From Paraflavitalea pollutisoli (GTDB lineage: Bacteria; Bacteroidota; Bacteroidia; Chitinophagales; Chitinophagaceae), in NCBI RefSeq assembly GCF_029360705.1, contig NZ_JARKMX010000008.1, positions 2,348,202-2,412,201 on the forward strand: a DNA stretch of 64,000 bases, written 5' to 3'. The notes beneath the pieces are model-generated. The model saw only the letters and a list, made by a program, of their open reading frames with translations. It searched no databases and was not told the origin of the DNA. The stretch's first letter is position 1; the number at the start of each line of letters is the position of its first letter. Below, piece after piece: positions 54,134 to 63,819 of this stretch. Both the position numbers and the translations under genes were made by a program.

Positions 54134-56785
54134 ATGCTGAAACGGATATTACTCCCCCTGCTGTTGCTACACCTGCAAACCACTGCGCAGGTATTGCCTC
54201 CCTACAAAGATGCCCGCCTGCCGATCGACACCCGGGTGAAAGACCTGCTGGCCCGTATGACGCCGGAAGAAAAATTCTGGCAGCTGTTCATGATCCCCGG
54301 TGATCTCGACCAGGCGGCGCCCGGCCAGTATCGCCATGGCTTGTTTGGCTTCCAGGTGAGCGCCGCCGCCCAGGGCGATGCAGGCGGCCAGCTGTTGAGC
54401 TATGGTACCCGGGAGAATGCGGGTACGCTGGCCAAAAAGATCAACCGTATACAACGTTATTTTATAGACAGTACGCGGCTCGGTATTCCGATGATCGCCT
54501 TCGACGAAGCCCTGCATGGACTGGTACGCGATGGCGCCACCGCCTTTCCGCAGGCGATCGGCCTGGCTGCCACCTTCGATACCGCTTTGATGCGCCAGGT
54601 ATCGACGGCGATCGCCACCGAAACAAAAGCGCGCGGTATCCGCCAGATATTGACGCCGGTTGTGAATATTGCCAGTGATGTACGGTGGGGCCGCACCGAA
54701 GAAACCTATGGCGAAGATCCCTTGCTCAGCAGCGAGATGGGCGTTGCCTTTGTACGTTCTTTCGAACAAATGGGCATCGTTGCTACGCCCAAACATTTTA
54801 TTGCCAATGTAGGAGACGGCGGTCGCGACAGCTATCCCATTCACTTCAATGAACGCCTGCTGGAAGAGATCTACCTGCCGCCGTTCAAGGCCTGCATCGA
54901 AAGGGGCGGAGCGCGGTCGATCATGACGGCCTACAATACCCTCGATGGCATTGCCTGCTCGGCCAATAGCTGGCTGCTGCAGCACAAGCTGAAAGAACAA
55001 TGGGGTTTCAAAGGATTCGTGATCTCCGATGCCAATGCCGTAGGAGGTGCAGTGGTGCTGCACAACACCGCGGTAGATTATGCCGATGCCGGCAAGCAAT
55101 CCATCAACAACGGGCTGGACGTCATCTTCCAGACCAGCTATGATCACTACAAATTATTCATCCCGCCGTTTCTCAACGGGCAGACAGATACGAACCGGAT
55201 CAATGAAGCGGTAGCCCGGGTATTGCGCGCCAAATTCGAACTCGGTCTTTTTGAACAGCCGTATGTCGATGAAGCAGCAGCTGGCAGTACGCGCTATGCC
55301 CAGGCACACAAAACCCTGGTAGCTACTGCAGCCCGTAAGTCGATGGTATTGCTGAAGAATGATCGGCGGGTGTTGCCATTTGCCGCTGGCATCAAAACCA
55401 TTGCTGTGATCGGCGAAGAAGCACAGGCAGCCCGGCTGGGTGGCTATAGTGGTCCGGGCATCAACAAGGTATCCATACTGGATGGCCTCCGCCGACGTGC
55501 CGGTAAGTCCGTCCAGGTACTGTACGCTCCTGGTGCTGGCATCAAAGACGAGCGATTGACCGTCATCCCTGCCCAATACCTGCAACACAACGGCAAGCCG
55601 GGGTTGCAAGGCGACTATTACAACAACCTGCAACTAACGGGAACACCCGTGCTGACACGTACAGATGCGACAATCGACTTCAAATGGACATTGTATGCTC
55701 CGGCTTCTTCCCTGGCAGTGGACAACTATGCGGTACGCTGGAGCGGACAGTTGATGGCACCCCGTACCGGCATCATCAACATCGGCCTCGAAGGCAATGA
55801 TGGTTACCGGTTGTACATCGATAACAAACTGGTGGTGGACAACTGGCAGAAACGATCTTACCAAACAATTACCGGCAAGGTGTCGCTGGAAAAAGGCAAG
55901 CAGTATGCCATCCGGGTAGAGTTTTATGAACCGGCGGGCAATGCCATCCTTAAACTGGTGTGGAATGAAGGGGTCGCGAAAAACCAGGCGGCAAAGATCG
56001 CCGCAGCGGTGGCCACGGCCCGCCAGGCAGATATAGCCGTGATTGCAGTAGGCATACACGAAGGCGAGTTCCAGGATCGCGCCCTGTTGTCATTGCCGGG
56101 CGAACAGGAAAACCTCATCAAAGCCGTAGCGGCGACCGGCAAACCGGTCGTGGTATTGCTGGTCGGTGGCAGTGCCATCACCATGAGCAACTGGGTCGAC
56201 AAGGTGCAGTCGGTCGTAGCGTGCTGGTACCCTGGTGAGGAAGGCGGCCATGCGGTAGCCGATGTGTTGTTTGGCGATTACAACCCCGCAGGTCGACTAC
56301 CGATCACCTTTCCTGTACATGAAGCACAGTTACCCCTGGTATACAACCACAAACCGACGGGTCGCGGAGACGACTACCACAACCTGAGCGGGCAACCCCT
56401 CTTTCCCTTTGGGTATGGGCTGAGCTATACCAGCTTTGCTTATAGTGATCTGCAACTTGATAACAAACAGATCGGCGTGGGAGCATCGACCACGGTGCAC
56501 TGTACGATCACCAACACCGGCAAGCGGGCCGGGGAAGAAGTGGTGCAGCTGTACCTCAAAGACCTGTTGGCTTCTGTGGCAAGGCCGGTGCTGGAGCTGA
56601 AAGGTTTTCAACGGATTGACCTGGAGCCGGGTCAATCCAAAAAGATTTCGTTCACTATAACGCCCGAGATGCTGCAACTGCTGGACAAAGACCTGAAGCG
56701 CGTGATTGAGCCCGGTGATTTCCGCATCATGATCGGGTCTTCCTCCCGCGACCTGCATCTGAAGGAGACGTTGACGGTGAAGTGA
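54134..56785 (+). CDS. GH3 glycosidase with PA14 domain
   Basis: An 883-residue exported enzyme (signal about 1-19). GH3 (alpha/beta)8 barrel (about 35-370), with the catalytic nucleophile Asp299 in GFVISDANAVGG; C-terminal GH3 sandwich interrupted by a PA14 domain (about 485-625, LQGDYYNNLQL), and a terminal fibronectin-like domain (EVVQLYLKDLLASVARPVLELKGFQR). PA14-containing GH3 enzymes are mostly beta-glucosidases or beta-xylosidases. It follows the DeoR gene by 57 bp on the same strand and may be co-regulated with it. Substrate unknown. Confidence 0.92.
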   Translation: MLKRILLPLLLLHLQTTAQVLPPYKDARLPIDTRVKDLLARMTPEEKFWQLFMIPGDLDQAAPGQYRHGLFGFQVSAAAQGDAGGQLLSYGTRENAGTLAKKINRIQRYFIDSTRLGIPMIAFDEALHGLVRDGATAFPQAIGLAATFDTALMRQVSTAIATETKARGIRQILTPVVNIASDVRWGRTEETYGEDPLLSSEMGVAFVRSFEQMGIVATPKHFIANVGDGGRDSYPIHFNERLLEEIYLPPFKACIERGGARSIMTAYNTLDGIACSANSWLLQHKLKEQWGFKGFVISDANAVGGAVVLHNTAVDYADAGKQSINNGLDVIFQTSYDHYKLFIPPFLNGQTDTNRINEAVARVLRAKFELGLFEQPYVDEAAAGSTRYAQAHKTLVATAARKSMVLLKNDRRVLPFAAGIKTIAVIGEEAQAARLGGYSGPGINKVSILDGLRRRAGKSVQVLYAPGAGIKDERLTVIPAQYLQHNGKPGLQGDYYNNLQLTGTPVLTRTDATIDFKWTLYAPASSLAVDNYAVRWSGQLMAPRTGIINIGLEGNDGYRLYIDNKLVVDNWQKRSYQTITGKVSLEKGKQYAIRVEFYEPAGNAILKLVWNEGVAKNQAAKIAAAVATARQADIAVIAVGIHEGEFQDRALLSLPGEQENLIKAVAATGKPVVVLLVGGSAITMSNWVDKVQSVVACWYPGEEGGHAVADVLFGDYNPAGRLPITFPVHEAQLPLVYNHKPTGRGDDYHNLSGQPLFPFGYGLSYTSFAYSDLQLDNKQIGVGASTTVHCTITNTGKRAGEEVVQLYLKDLLASVARPVLELKGFQRIDLEPGQSKKISFTITPEMLQLLDKDLKRVIEPGDFRIMIGSSSRDLHLKETLTVK

Positions 56786-56822
56786 GGCAACGAGGCACAA
56801 AGGCAGCGAGGAAGCATGGCAA

Positions 56823-56840
56823 TCCCGACATATGTCGGGA
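56823..56840. repeat. 18-bp perfect palindrome
   Basis: TCCCGACATATGTCGGGA is a perfect dyad within the 135-bp spacer after the GH3 gene. It has no T tract and resembles extragenic palindromic repeats. The preceding purine-rich text (GAGGCAACGAGGCACAAAGG) looks like repetitive spacer sequence. Confidence 0.6.
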
Positions 56841-56920
56841 CAACAAGGTAAGGTGGGGAGACGGCTTCCAATAATTGCATTTAGTTGGCGGACTCTTGTC
56901 AAGACCGGTGTCATCCAGGT

Positions 56921-57604
56921 ATGAAAACAGGGATTCTTTTCCTCGCCGTACTCCTGCTGTCTATCCAACAGACGATGGCTCAGCTTCCCATGGAACTAAC
57001 ACCCCCACCAACGACGAAAGACAAACCTGGCCCCTATCGCATTAACGCCTATGTAGGTTACGTATTCGACGACAAGATCTCTCATTACGGCGATCCTACC
57101 AGTTATTATACAGGAACCATTCAGGGCGGATTGCAATGGGGTATCAGCGGCGAATACCTGCTGGAAGATTATTTGGGTATCAGCCTTTCCTATTCCCGAC
57201 AGGACACCAAAGCAGACATGATTGCCTATGAAAATACGGAGCGGCAAGTCAACCTCGACATGGGCATCAGCTATGTACTGGTCGGCTTAAACGGTTATTG
57301 GCCTATCAGGCATTTTCCCGTCGTCCCCTATGGCGGAGCAGGGATTGGCTTTGCTTTTATCGGCATCGATAATCCAGCCAATGGCTGGCGGGATAGCGGA
57401 TCCAAATTGGCCTGGGGCGTAAGAGGTGGAACGAATATTACACTGGCACACCGATTCGCCATCAAGCTGCAGGGGCATTTGTTATCGGCGGTGTACGCAT
57501 CTGGTGGCGCCTTGTTTTTTGGCGACACCCCCAACGGCGGATTGAGTGCCTATACCACTATTTTTCAGTTTGGCCTGGGTGGTGGCCTGGTGGTGACCTT
57601 TTAA
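56921..57604 (+). CDS. Outer-membrane beta-barrel-like protein (paralogue 1)
   Basis: A 227-residue exported protein: signal MKTGILFLAVLLLSIQQTMAQ, then alternating hydrophobic strands (YRINAYVGYVFDD, LQWGISGEYLLEDYLGISLSYSRQD, FAIKLQGHLLSAVYASGG) and a C-terminal Phe (GGGLVVTF), as in small eight-stranded OmpA-like barrels. The next gene is a tandem paralogue. A 9-base sequence ACCGGTGTC lies exactly 8 bases before the ATG in both. Function unknown. Confidence 0.8.
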   Translation: MKTGILFLAVLLLSIQQTMAQLPMELTPPPTTKDKPGPYRINAYVGYVFDDKISHYGDPTSYYTGTIQGGLQWGISGEYLLEDYLGISLSYSRQDTKADMIAYENTERQVNLDMGISYVLVGLNGYWPIRHFPVVPYGGAGIGFAFIGIDNPANGWRDSGSKLAWGVRGGTNITLAHRFAIKLQGHLLSAVYASGGALFFGDTPNGGLSAYTTIFQFGLGGGLVVTF

Positions 57605-57662
57605 CCTGGCTCGAAAATCCATGGAGATGGCGGTATGGTGTTCTGACCGGTGTCGTACCCAT

Positions 57663-58313
57663 ATGAAAAGACTGATCATGGGCCTGGCCCTTTTGCTGCT
57701 GCTGACCCAACAGCTGACAGCCCAGACGAAAACAGCTAAATACCGCATCAATGCTTATGCCGGTTATGTATTTGATGATGGGGTAGATTCTTATTACGAC
57801 GCTTTCAATTACTACGATGGCACCATCAAAGGTGGCTTCCAGTGGGGACTTGGCGCCGAATACCTCGTGCATCCCTACTATGGTATTGAACTCTCCTATT
57901 ATCGCCAGGACACGGATGCACCCATGACCTATTACCAGAATGGCATTAAGAATACCAACTTCGACCTGGGCATCAGCTGGATTTTATTAGGGGTGAATCG
58001 TTATTTCAAGCTCGACGCACCGATGATTACGCCCTATATAGGCGGTGGTGTCGGTGTAGCCATCGTCGATATTGAAAATCCCAACACCAATTACAGCGAC
58101 AATGCGACCAAGTTTGCCTGGAACTTCAGAGGGGGCACCAATATCAATCTTTCTTCCCGGGTGGCCTTTAAAGTGCAGGCTCAATTGATGTCGGCCGTAC
58201 AAGGTGCCGGCGGTGGTCTATATTTTGGAACCGGTGGTGTGGGAGCTGGTTTGAGTACCTACTCTACCGTACTGCAGTTTGGTTTTCATGGAGGATTGGC
58301 GTTGTCGTTTTAA
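57663..58313 (+). CDS. Outer-membrane beta-barrel-like protein (paralogue 2)
   Basis: A 216-residue paralogue of the preceding gene: signal MKRLIMGLALLLLLTQQLTAQ, shared blocks YRINAYAGYVFDDGV, QWGLGAEYLVHPYYGIELSYYRQDTDA and RGGTNINLSSRVAFKVQAQLMSAV, and C-terminal Phe (GLALSF). It probably arose by tandem duplication that included the leader, since ACCGGTGTC again sits 8 bases before the ATG. It converges on the dnaE2 gene with a gap of only 9 bp. Confidence 0.8.
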   Translation: MKRLIMGLALLLLLTQQLTAQTKTAKYRINAYAGYVFDDGVDSYYDAFNYYDGTIKGGFQWGLGAEYLVHPYYGIELSYYRQDTDAPMTYYQNGIKNTNFDLGISWILLGVNRYFKLDAPMITPYIGGGVGVAIVDIENPNTNYSDNATKFAWNFRGGTNINLSSRVAFKVQAQLMSAVQGAGGGLYFGTGGVGAGLSTYSTVLQFGFHGGLALSF

Positions 58314-58322
58314 CGCGTCCTG

Positions 58323-61300
58323 TCATTTGAAATTACGTGCATGCCCAAACAAGGAAGATTGGATCTCTTGCTCTTTGGGTGGCTGTGCCGGTACATAGGC
58401 ACCATCGCGTTCATCGCCGCGGGCGGGCACCTGCACCACCGGCATGGCTTCTTCCGCAGGCGTCAGCGTGCGCAATAGCTTGTTGAGGTTATGGCAGCGG
58501 TGCACGACGACGTGTACAACTTCTCCCGCTTTTTGTACTTTTCCTTCAACCATGATCAGTTGTGATTGCAGGATCTCTTTACGGTACTGATCGAAGAGGT
58601 TTTTGAAGATGACGAGGTTGGCATTGCCGGTTTCATCCTCAATGGTCATGAAACAAATACCACTGGCCGTACCAGGTCGTTGACGTACCAATACCAACCC
58701 AGCCACTTTTATCAACTGCCCATCTTCCGTATCCGCCAATGCGCCCGTTGGCAGGATGTGCAGCAGTTGCAATTTCTCCCGCACAAAACTGACGGGGTGC
58801 GATTTCAACGACAAGGATACCGCACCATAATCATGCACGACCTGCTCGGAGTCGGCCATCAGCGGCAATTGCACGGCATCTTCTTCTTCATCGGGTTCCT
58901 GGGTACCGCGGAAGATACCTACCGGTGCATCTTTACGCGAAGCCTCCCACAAGGCTTCCCGTCGATCCATGCCCATCGACCGGAAGGTATCGGCATAGGC
59001 CAATCGCTCCAACACGGCGACGGGTATTCCCATATCGCGTAACTGGTTGAGGTGCGTATAAGCTTGTTGCCGGTTCGCCACCAATACTTCCACGTCTTCC
59101 TGCTTCAGGCCTTTTACCTGCCGGAAACCTAGCCGCAGGGCTTTGTACCGGCCGGCCTGCTCTTCCAGGGTATTGTCCCACTGACTCAGGTTCACATCTA
59201 CCGGCCGGACCACCACCCCATGATTACGGGCATCGATCACGATCTGCGCCGGTGCATAAAAACCCATCGGCATACTGTTGAGCAACGCACCCGCAAACAC
59301 ATCGGGATAATGGCATTTGAGCCAGGCAGACACGTTGACCAGCAACGCAAAACTCGCAGCATGGCTTTCCGGGAAACCATAGGAGCCAAACCCTTCCAGC
59401 TGCTTAAAGATCCGCTTCGCATAGTCCAACTCGTAGCCGTTCTGCAACATACCCTTGATCAGCTTCTCCTCAAATTTGGTGACCATGCCATGCGATTTGA
59501 AAGTAGCCATGCTGCGACGCAAGGCATCAGCTTCTGCCGGCGTAAAGCCGGCACAACGGATGGCGATCTGCATGGCCTGCTCCTGGAAAAGCGGAACCCC
59601 CAGTGTTCGTTTCAATATTTCGTACAATTCAGGGGATGGATAGGTGACGTCTTCTTCCTTATTGCGCCTGCGCAGGTAAGGATGCACCATATCGCCCTGG
59701 ATGGGGCCGGGGCGAACAATAGCTACCTCGATCACCAGGTCGTAGAAGTTGACAGGTTTCATACGGGGCAACATGGCTTGCTGCGCCCGGCTCTCGATCT
59801 GGAACACGCCAATGGTATCGGCATGGCCGATCATCTCAAACATGGCTGGATCGTTGATGGGGATATTGGCCAGGGTCAGGTTCAATCCATAATGCTGCTT
59901 ACCCAGATCGAAGGCTTTGCGGATGCAGGTCAACATACCCAGTGCCAGCACATCGATCTTGAGAAAACCCAGTGCATCGATATCATCTTTGTTCCACTCG
60001 ATACAGGTACGTCCTTCCATGCGGGCATTCATGATGGGACACAGATCGGATAACTTACCCCTTGTAATAACAAAACCGCCGGTATGCTGACCCAGCTGTC
60101 GGGGAAAACCCATATACTGTTGCGTTAGCTGCAGCACTTTCAACAGCAACCGGTCACCGGGATTCAACCCCTGCTCTACGATCCGCTTTTCATCAAACCA
60201 CTCATTGGTAAACTCCCAAATAGTGCCCGATAACCGCTTGACGGCATCGACGGATAATCCCATCGCTTTGCCTACATCGTTGATGGCGCCTTTCTGGTGC
60301 AGGGTGGTGACGGTCGCCACGATGGCCGCCCGGTCGCGGCCATATTTCTCATAGATATACTGGATCACTTCTTCCCTTCGCTCATGCTCAAAATCGACAT
60401 CGATATCGGGTGGTTCATTGCGGGCGGAAGAAATAAAGCGTTCAAACAGCAGATCAAACTGTGTAGGATCGACGGAGGTAATGCCGAGGCAATAACAAAT
60501 GGTGGAGTTGGCGGCCGATCCCCTGCCCTGGCAAAGTATGCCTTTGCTGCGGGCAAATCGTACCAGGTCGTATACCGTTAGAAAATAGGCCGCATAGTTC
60601 ATTTCTTCGATGAAGGTGAGTTCATACCGGATGGCATTTCCGATCTTATCGGGCACCGTATCACCATAGCGGTCATGAGCCCCCTGCCAGGCCAGCATGG
60701 TCAGTTCTTCCTGGGTGTTGCGTCCTTCGGTCGTGATCTCTTCGGGATATTCATATTTCAGTTCATCGAGTGAAAAATTACATTGCTCCATCACCCCGAT
60801 CGTACGGGAGAGGGCATCGGGGTATTGCAGAAAAAGCCGTTCCATTTCCGATACCGGCTTCAGGTACCGCTCTGCATTGGCGTGGAGGCGATAGCCTGCC
60901 GTTTCGATGGTACAATGTTCGCGGATGCAGGTGATCACATCCTGCAACTCACGCCTTTCAGCGATATGATAGTACACATCGTTGGTGACCACCATCGGGA
61001 TAGCCATGCGCGCCGCAATCTGGCCCAGGCGAAAGAAACGCTTGCGGTCTTCCCCGTTGTAACTGGTGGCAGCGGCGATGTACAGATGTTTTAAAGCATC
61101 CCGGTACACCTTCAGGTGCTCATAAAATGTTTTATCGAAGTCATATTCTTCATTCAGGGTATCGGGTGGCACCACGATAAACAGTAAATCGGCAGAGCAG
61201 GTTTGGATATCTTTTTGGAACAGCTGGCAGTCGCCTTTCTCTGCACGGAGGTTGCCCAGGGTGAGCAAAGCAGACAGCTCCTTGTAGCCGGTCAGGTTGC

Positions 61301-61538
61301 GGGGATAGGCCAGCAGGGAGGCTCCATCCTGCAGATCGAGCCGGCAGCCCGGTAGAAAACGTATACCTTGTTCTTTGGCCGCCACATGGGCGCGCACCAC
61401 ACCGGCCAGGGTATTGCGGTCGGTGATGGCAACTGCCGCATACCCCAGTTCGGCCGCCTGCGCCACCAGTTCTTCCGGGTGCGAAGCGCCGCGTAAAAAA
61501 CTGAAGTTGGATGTGACCTGTAATGCTGCATACTTCAT
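58323..61538 (-). CDS. dnaE2: Error-prone DNA polymerase III alpha subunit DnaE2
   Basis: A 1,071-residue C-family polymerase, the catalytic part of the ImuA-ImuB-DnaE2 mutasome used in damage-induced mutagenesis. It has an N-terminal PHP domain (about 1-200), the palm acidic residues in PDIDVDF (377-383), a fingers and HhH region (about 800-860), and an OB domain near the C terminus (LIKVAGLVLVRQRPGTASGICF). Length fits DnaE2 rather than replicative DnaE1 (about 1,160 or more). It is the third gene of the cassette, 12 bp after imuB. Confidence 0.93.
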   Translation of the reverse strand: MKYAALQVTSNFSFLRGASHPEELVAQAAELGYAAVAITDRNTLAGVVRAHVAAKEQGIRFLPGCRLDLQDGASLLAYPRNLTGYKELSALLTLGNLRAEKGDCQLFQKDIQTCSADLLFIVVPPDTLNEEYDFDKTFYEHLKVYRDALKHLYIAAATSYNGEDRKRFFRLGQIAARMAIPMVVTNDVYYHIAERRELQDVITCIREHCTIETAGYRLHANAERYLKPVSEMERLFLQYPDALSRTIGVMEQCNFSLDELKYEYPEEITTEGRNTQEELTMLAWQGAHDRYGDTVPDKIGNAIRYELTFIEEMNYAAYFLTVYDLVRFARSKGILCQGRGSAANSTICYCLGITSVDPTQFDLLFERFISSARNEPPDIDVDFEHERREEVIQYIYEKYGRDRAAIVATVTTLHQKGAINDVGKAMGLSVDAVKRLSGTIWEFTNEWFDEKRIVEQGLNPGDRLLLKVLQLTQQYMGFPRQLGQHTGGFVITRGKLSDLCPIMNARMEGRTCIEWNKDDIDALGFLKIDVLALGMLTCIRKAFDLGKQHYGLNLTLANIPINDPAMFEMIGHADTIGVFQIESRAQQAMLPRMKPVNFYDLVIEVAIVRPGPIQGDMVHPYLRRRNKEEDVTYPSPELYEILKRTLGVPLFQEQAMQIAIRCAGFTPAEADALRRSMATFKSHGMVTKFEEKLIKGMLQNGYELDYAKRIFKQLEGFGSYGFPESHAASFALLVNVSAWLKCHYPDVFAGALLNSMPMGFYAPAQIVIDARNHGVVVRPVDVNLSQWDNTLEEQAGRYKALRLGFRQVKGLKQEDVEVLVANRQQAYTHLNQLRDMGIPVAVLERLAYADTFRSMGMDRREALWEASRKDAPVGIFRGTQEPDEEEDAVQLPLMADSEQVVHDYGAVSLSLKSHPVSFVREKLQLLHILPTGALADTEDGQLIKVAGLVLVRQRPGTASGICFMTIEDETGNANLVIFKNLFDQYRKEILQSQLIMVEGKVQKAGEVVHVVVHRCHNLNKLLRTLTPAEEAMPVVQVPARGDERDGAYVPAQPPKEQEIQSSLFGHARNFK

Positions 61539-61550
61539 ACTGCTACCTCC

Positions 61551-63053
61551 TTATGCAAAGAACCCATGCAGGTACCATTGCGTTTTGTTGTGGGCATCGT
61601 AGTGACCGCTGCGGAATACCCAGTAGCGCTTACCAGCTTCATCTTCTACGACATAATAATCGCGGTGTTCACCGGTTTGCAGCCACCAGGCCTGCTCGAT
61701 CCGTTCGGGCCCGTCGGCTTTTTTAATATTGTGTACCTGCCCTTTGTAACGGAACAGGATGGGCGGGTAATCGGGTACCGGTGCTGCCACCTGTATGGGA
61801 GCAGGTTGGTACAACAGGGTGAGCGGACGCCGACGGCTGGCCGACCAGGCATCGGGTAAGCGACCATGTAAGGCCGGTGCATCGCGGAACGACCATTCGG
61901 GCCAGTATTGCTCTGCCGGTGCAAAACGGTGGATCTGGTTGATATCGATCCGGTTCGACAAGCGGTCGATCAGTTCGGAGAGACCCGTATCATCGAGTCC
62001 GCCACTACCTTCCCAGATCTTTTCCTGCAAGGGTTCTACTGCTTCCACTTTCACTGCTTCGAGTAGAAACAGCTCGATGCCCAGCGCAGGCTCTACCTGA
62101 TCGATCTTCAAAGCAAAAAGTTTGAAGAGATGTGCCACATGAAGTGAAGCCCGGTGGGTACCGATGGCGATCTGTTCGATAGCTCCATCTACCCGGAATG
62201 CTTTCAGGACGGCCTGGCGGATCCCCTTGCCCTCCTGCTCCAATCGCTTGCACAGGGAAGTGAGCAATTGCTCGATGGCCATTTCGATACCGGTGGCCGT
62301 CACGATGGGCTCCAGGCAGGGTAACCGTTCTTCGAATGGGGCCGGCGCTTGTATCGGTGTGAGGGTTTCAGTAGCCGTACCCAGTGCCTGATCGAGGCGG
62401 AGCAGGAAATGGGTGCCAAAGCGTCGTTGCAATACGGCCCGTGGCATAGACAGGAATCGTTTGATACGCCGTAATCCCAGTTGCCGCAACCTGGCTGTAG
62501 TGGCTGGTTCCAGCCGGAGTGCTTCGGGCGGTAAGCCCTGCAGCGCTTCAATATGACCACCCGCCGGTACGATGGTGGGATGTTGGGTAAAACGTGCCAT
62601 GGCCCAGGCAGCGCCGATGGTATCTGCCATGGATGCCTGGACAGTAAAGCCCAGCTGTTGTAATCGTTGTACCAGGTCATGCAGGTAGGCCGCTTCCCCA
62701 CCCCACAGGTGTGCGCAACCGCTGACATCGAGCAGCAACCCCTCCGCGCCATCGATGGCCGACACGGGGGTAAAACGTATACACCAGGCAGCGAGCCGCT
62801 GCAACAGGCTATCGACCAGCGCAGGGTCATCATCCCGAACTTCTACAGCGGCATAGATGGTGCGGGCATCGGCCACGGTGATACCGGCTTCGATGCCGGC
62901 CTGCAGCGCAGCGGCATTGACGGCGCGCACCATCATACGGCCATGGTCGGGGGATGCCAGCACGAAGGGCCCAGAGCGCAGTGCCGGTTGACGCAGTGCA
63001 CAATAATCCGCCTGCAGGAAGCGGAACCAGATGGATACATACCGCCGCGCCAT
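61551..63053 (-). CDS. imuB: ImuB-like Y-family polymerase homologue
   Basis: A 500-residue Y-family protein. ImuB members adapt DnaE2 to the sliding clamp and lack polymerase activity because catalytic acids are lost. Seen here: N-terminal YVSIWFRFLQADYCAL, the palm segment AIDGAEGLLLDVSGCAHLWGG, a helix-hairpin motif LRQLGLRRIKRFLSMPRAVLQRRFG near residue 210, and a C-terminal extension with DYYVVEDEAGKRYWVFR. ATG 63053 is used because it starts the conserved region one base after the imuA stop; the frame is open about 67 codons upstream. Confidence 0.9.
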   Translation of the reverse strand: MARRYVSIWFRFLQADYCALRQPALRSGPFVLASPDHGRMMVRAVNAAALQAGIEAGITVADARTIYAAVEVRDDDPALVDSLLQRLAAWCIRFTPVSAIDGAEGLLLDVSGCAHLWGGEAAYLHDLVQRLQQLGFTVQASMADTIGAAWAMARFTQHPTIVPAGGHIEALQGLPPEALRLEPATTARLRQLGLRRIKRFLSMPRAVLQRRFGTHFLLRLDQALGTATETLTPIQAPAPFEERLPCLEPIVTATGIEMAIEQLLTSLCKRLEQEGKGIRQAVLKAFRVDGAIEQIAIGTHRASLHVAHLFKLFALKIDQVEPALGIELFLLEAVKVEAVEPLQEKIWEGSGGLDDTGLSELIDRLSNRIDINQIHRFAPAEQYWPEWSFRDAPALHGRLPDAWSASRRRPLTLLYQPAPIQVAAPVPDYPPILFRYKGQVHNIKKADGPERIEQAWWLQTGEHRDYYVVEDEAGKRYWVFRSGHYDAHNKTQWYLHGFFA

Positions 63054-63054
63054 A

Positions 63055-63819
63055 TCAACCTGTTTTTTTATTGGAAGCAGGCAACTTGGTAGCGGGCAGC
63101 GGAACAGCAGGCAATTGGCCGAGGGCAGGCGCCTGCGGGAAACGGAAACCACCGGACTGCCATTGAACGGTCCAGCTACCGGTACGGCCATTGCGCACCC
63201 GCAGCAGGTCAACCTTCCAGCGCGGGAAAGAAACCCCGGGCAGTCCATCGGCACTTTCGCTGGGCAGGCTGGTCACCTGCCAACGTGCCACCGCCGCAAT
63301 GGTATTGATGCGACGCTGTACGGTACGCAGGATGAATCCGGTGACACGGCTTTTCTCCACGGCCAGCTGCAAACGGCGGGAGGCTGTGAAGTCGATATTG
63401 TTCAGTTCGCCCACCACTGCTGCCAGCCCGGGGTACTGCAAGGCTTCCTCCATGACCCACAAGGCTTCTTTTTCTTTCCGCAGGTCGATGAGAATGAGGC
63501 GATCGGGTTCAATACCAAACTGTTTGAAAGCAGGCGGAAACAATTTTTTACTGCCGGTGATCCAGATCACCGCGCCGCCGGCCCGCATCAGGTGGGCCAG
63601 TATGCCCGCAATAAAAGCGGTGGTACAGGCATCATCCGAGGGATCACTGATCAGGAACTCGTGGATGCCCCCGGTAGGAAACTGCTGAAAGGGAAAAGAC
63701 TGGGCTATGGGGCCGATATCGATGGCCCGCACAGGATCGGCCGTGAGGGGTTTAAACCCTTGCAACAGGAGTATCTCCTGCTCCAGTTTTGCTTTTATGG
63801 CTGGCTGTTGTGGCATCAT
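63055..63819 (-). CDS. imuA: ImuA-like RecA-fold protein
   Basis: A 254-residue RecA/SulA-like protein (start MMPQQPAIKAKLEQEILLLQG). Markers are FPTGGIHEFLISDPSDDACTTAFIAGILAHL, AVIWITGSKKLFPPAFKQFGI and WVMEEALQYPGLAAVVGEL. ImuA is required with ImuB and DnaE2 for induced mutagenesis, though its own activity is unclear. It is the first gene of the cassette; I did not find an SOS box with confidence upstream. Confidence 0.85.
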   Translation of the reverse strand: MMPQQPAIKAKLEQEILLLQGFKPLTADPVRAIDIGPIAQSFPFQQFPTGGIHEFLISDPSDDACTTAFIAGILAHLMRAGGAVIWITGSKKLFPPAFKQFGIEPDRLILIDLRKEKEALWVMEEALQYPGLAAVVGELNNIDFTASRRLQLAVEKSRVTGFILRTVQRRINTIAAVARWQVTSLPSESADGLPGVSFPRWKVDLLRVRNGRTGSWTVQWQSGGFRFPQAPALGQLPAVPLPATKLPASNKKTG

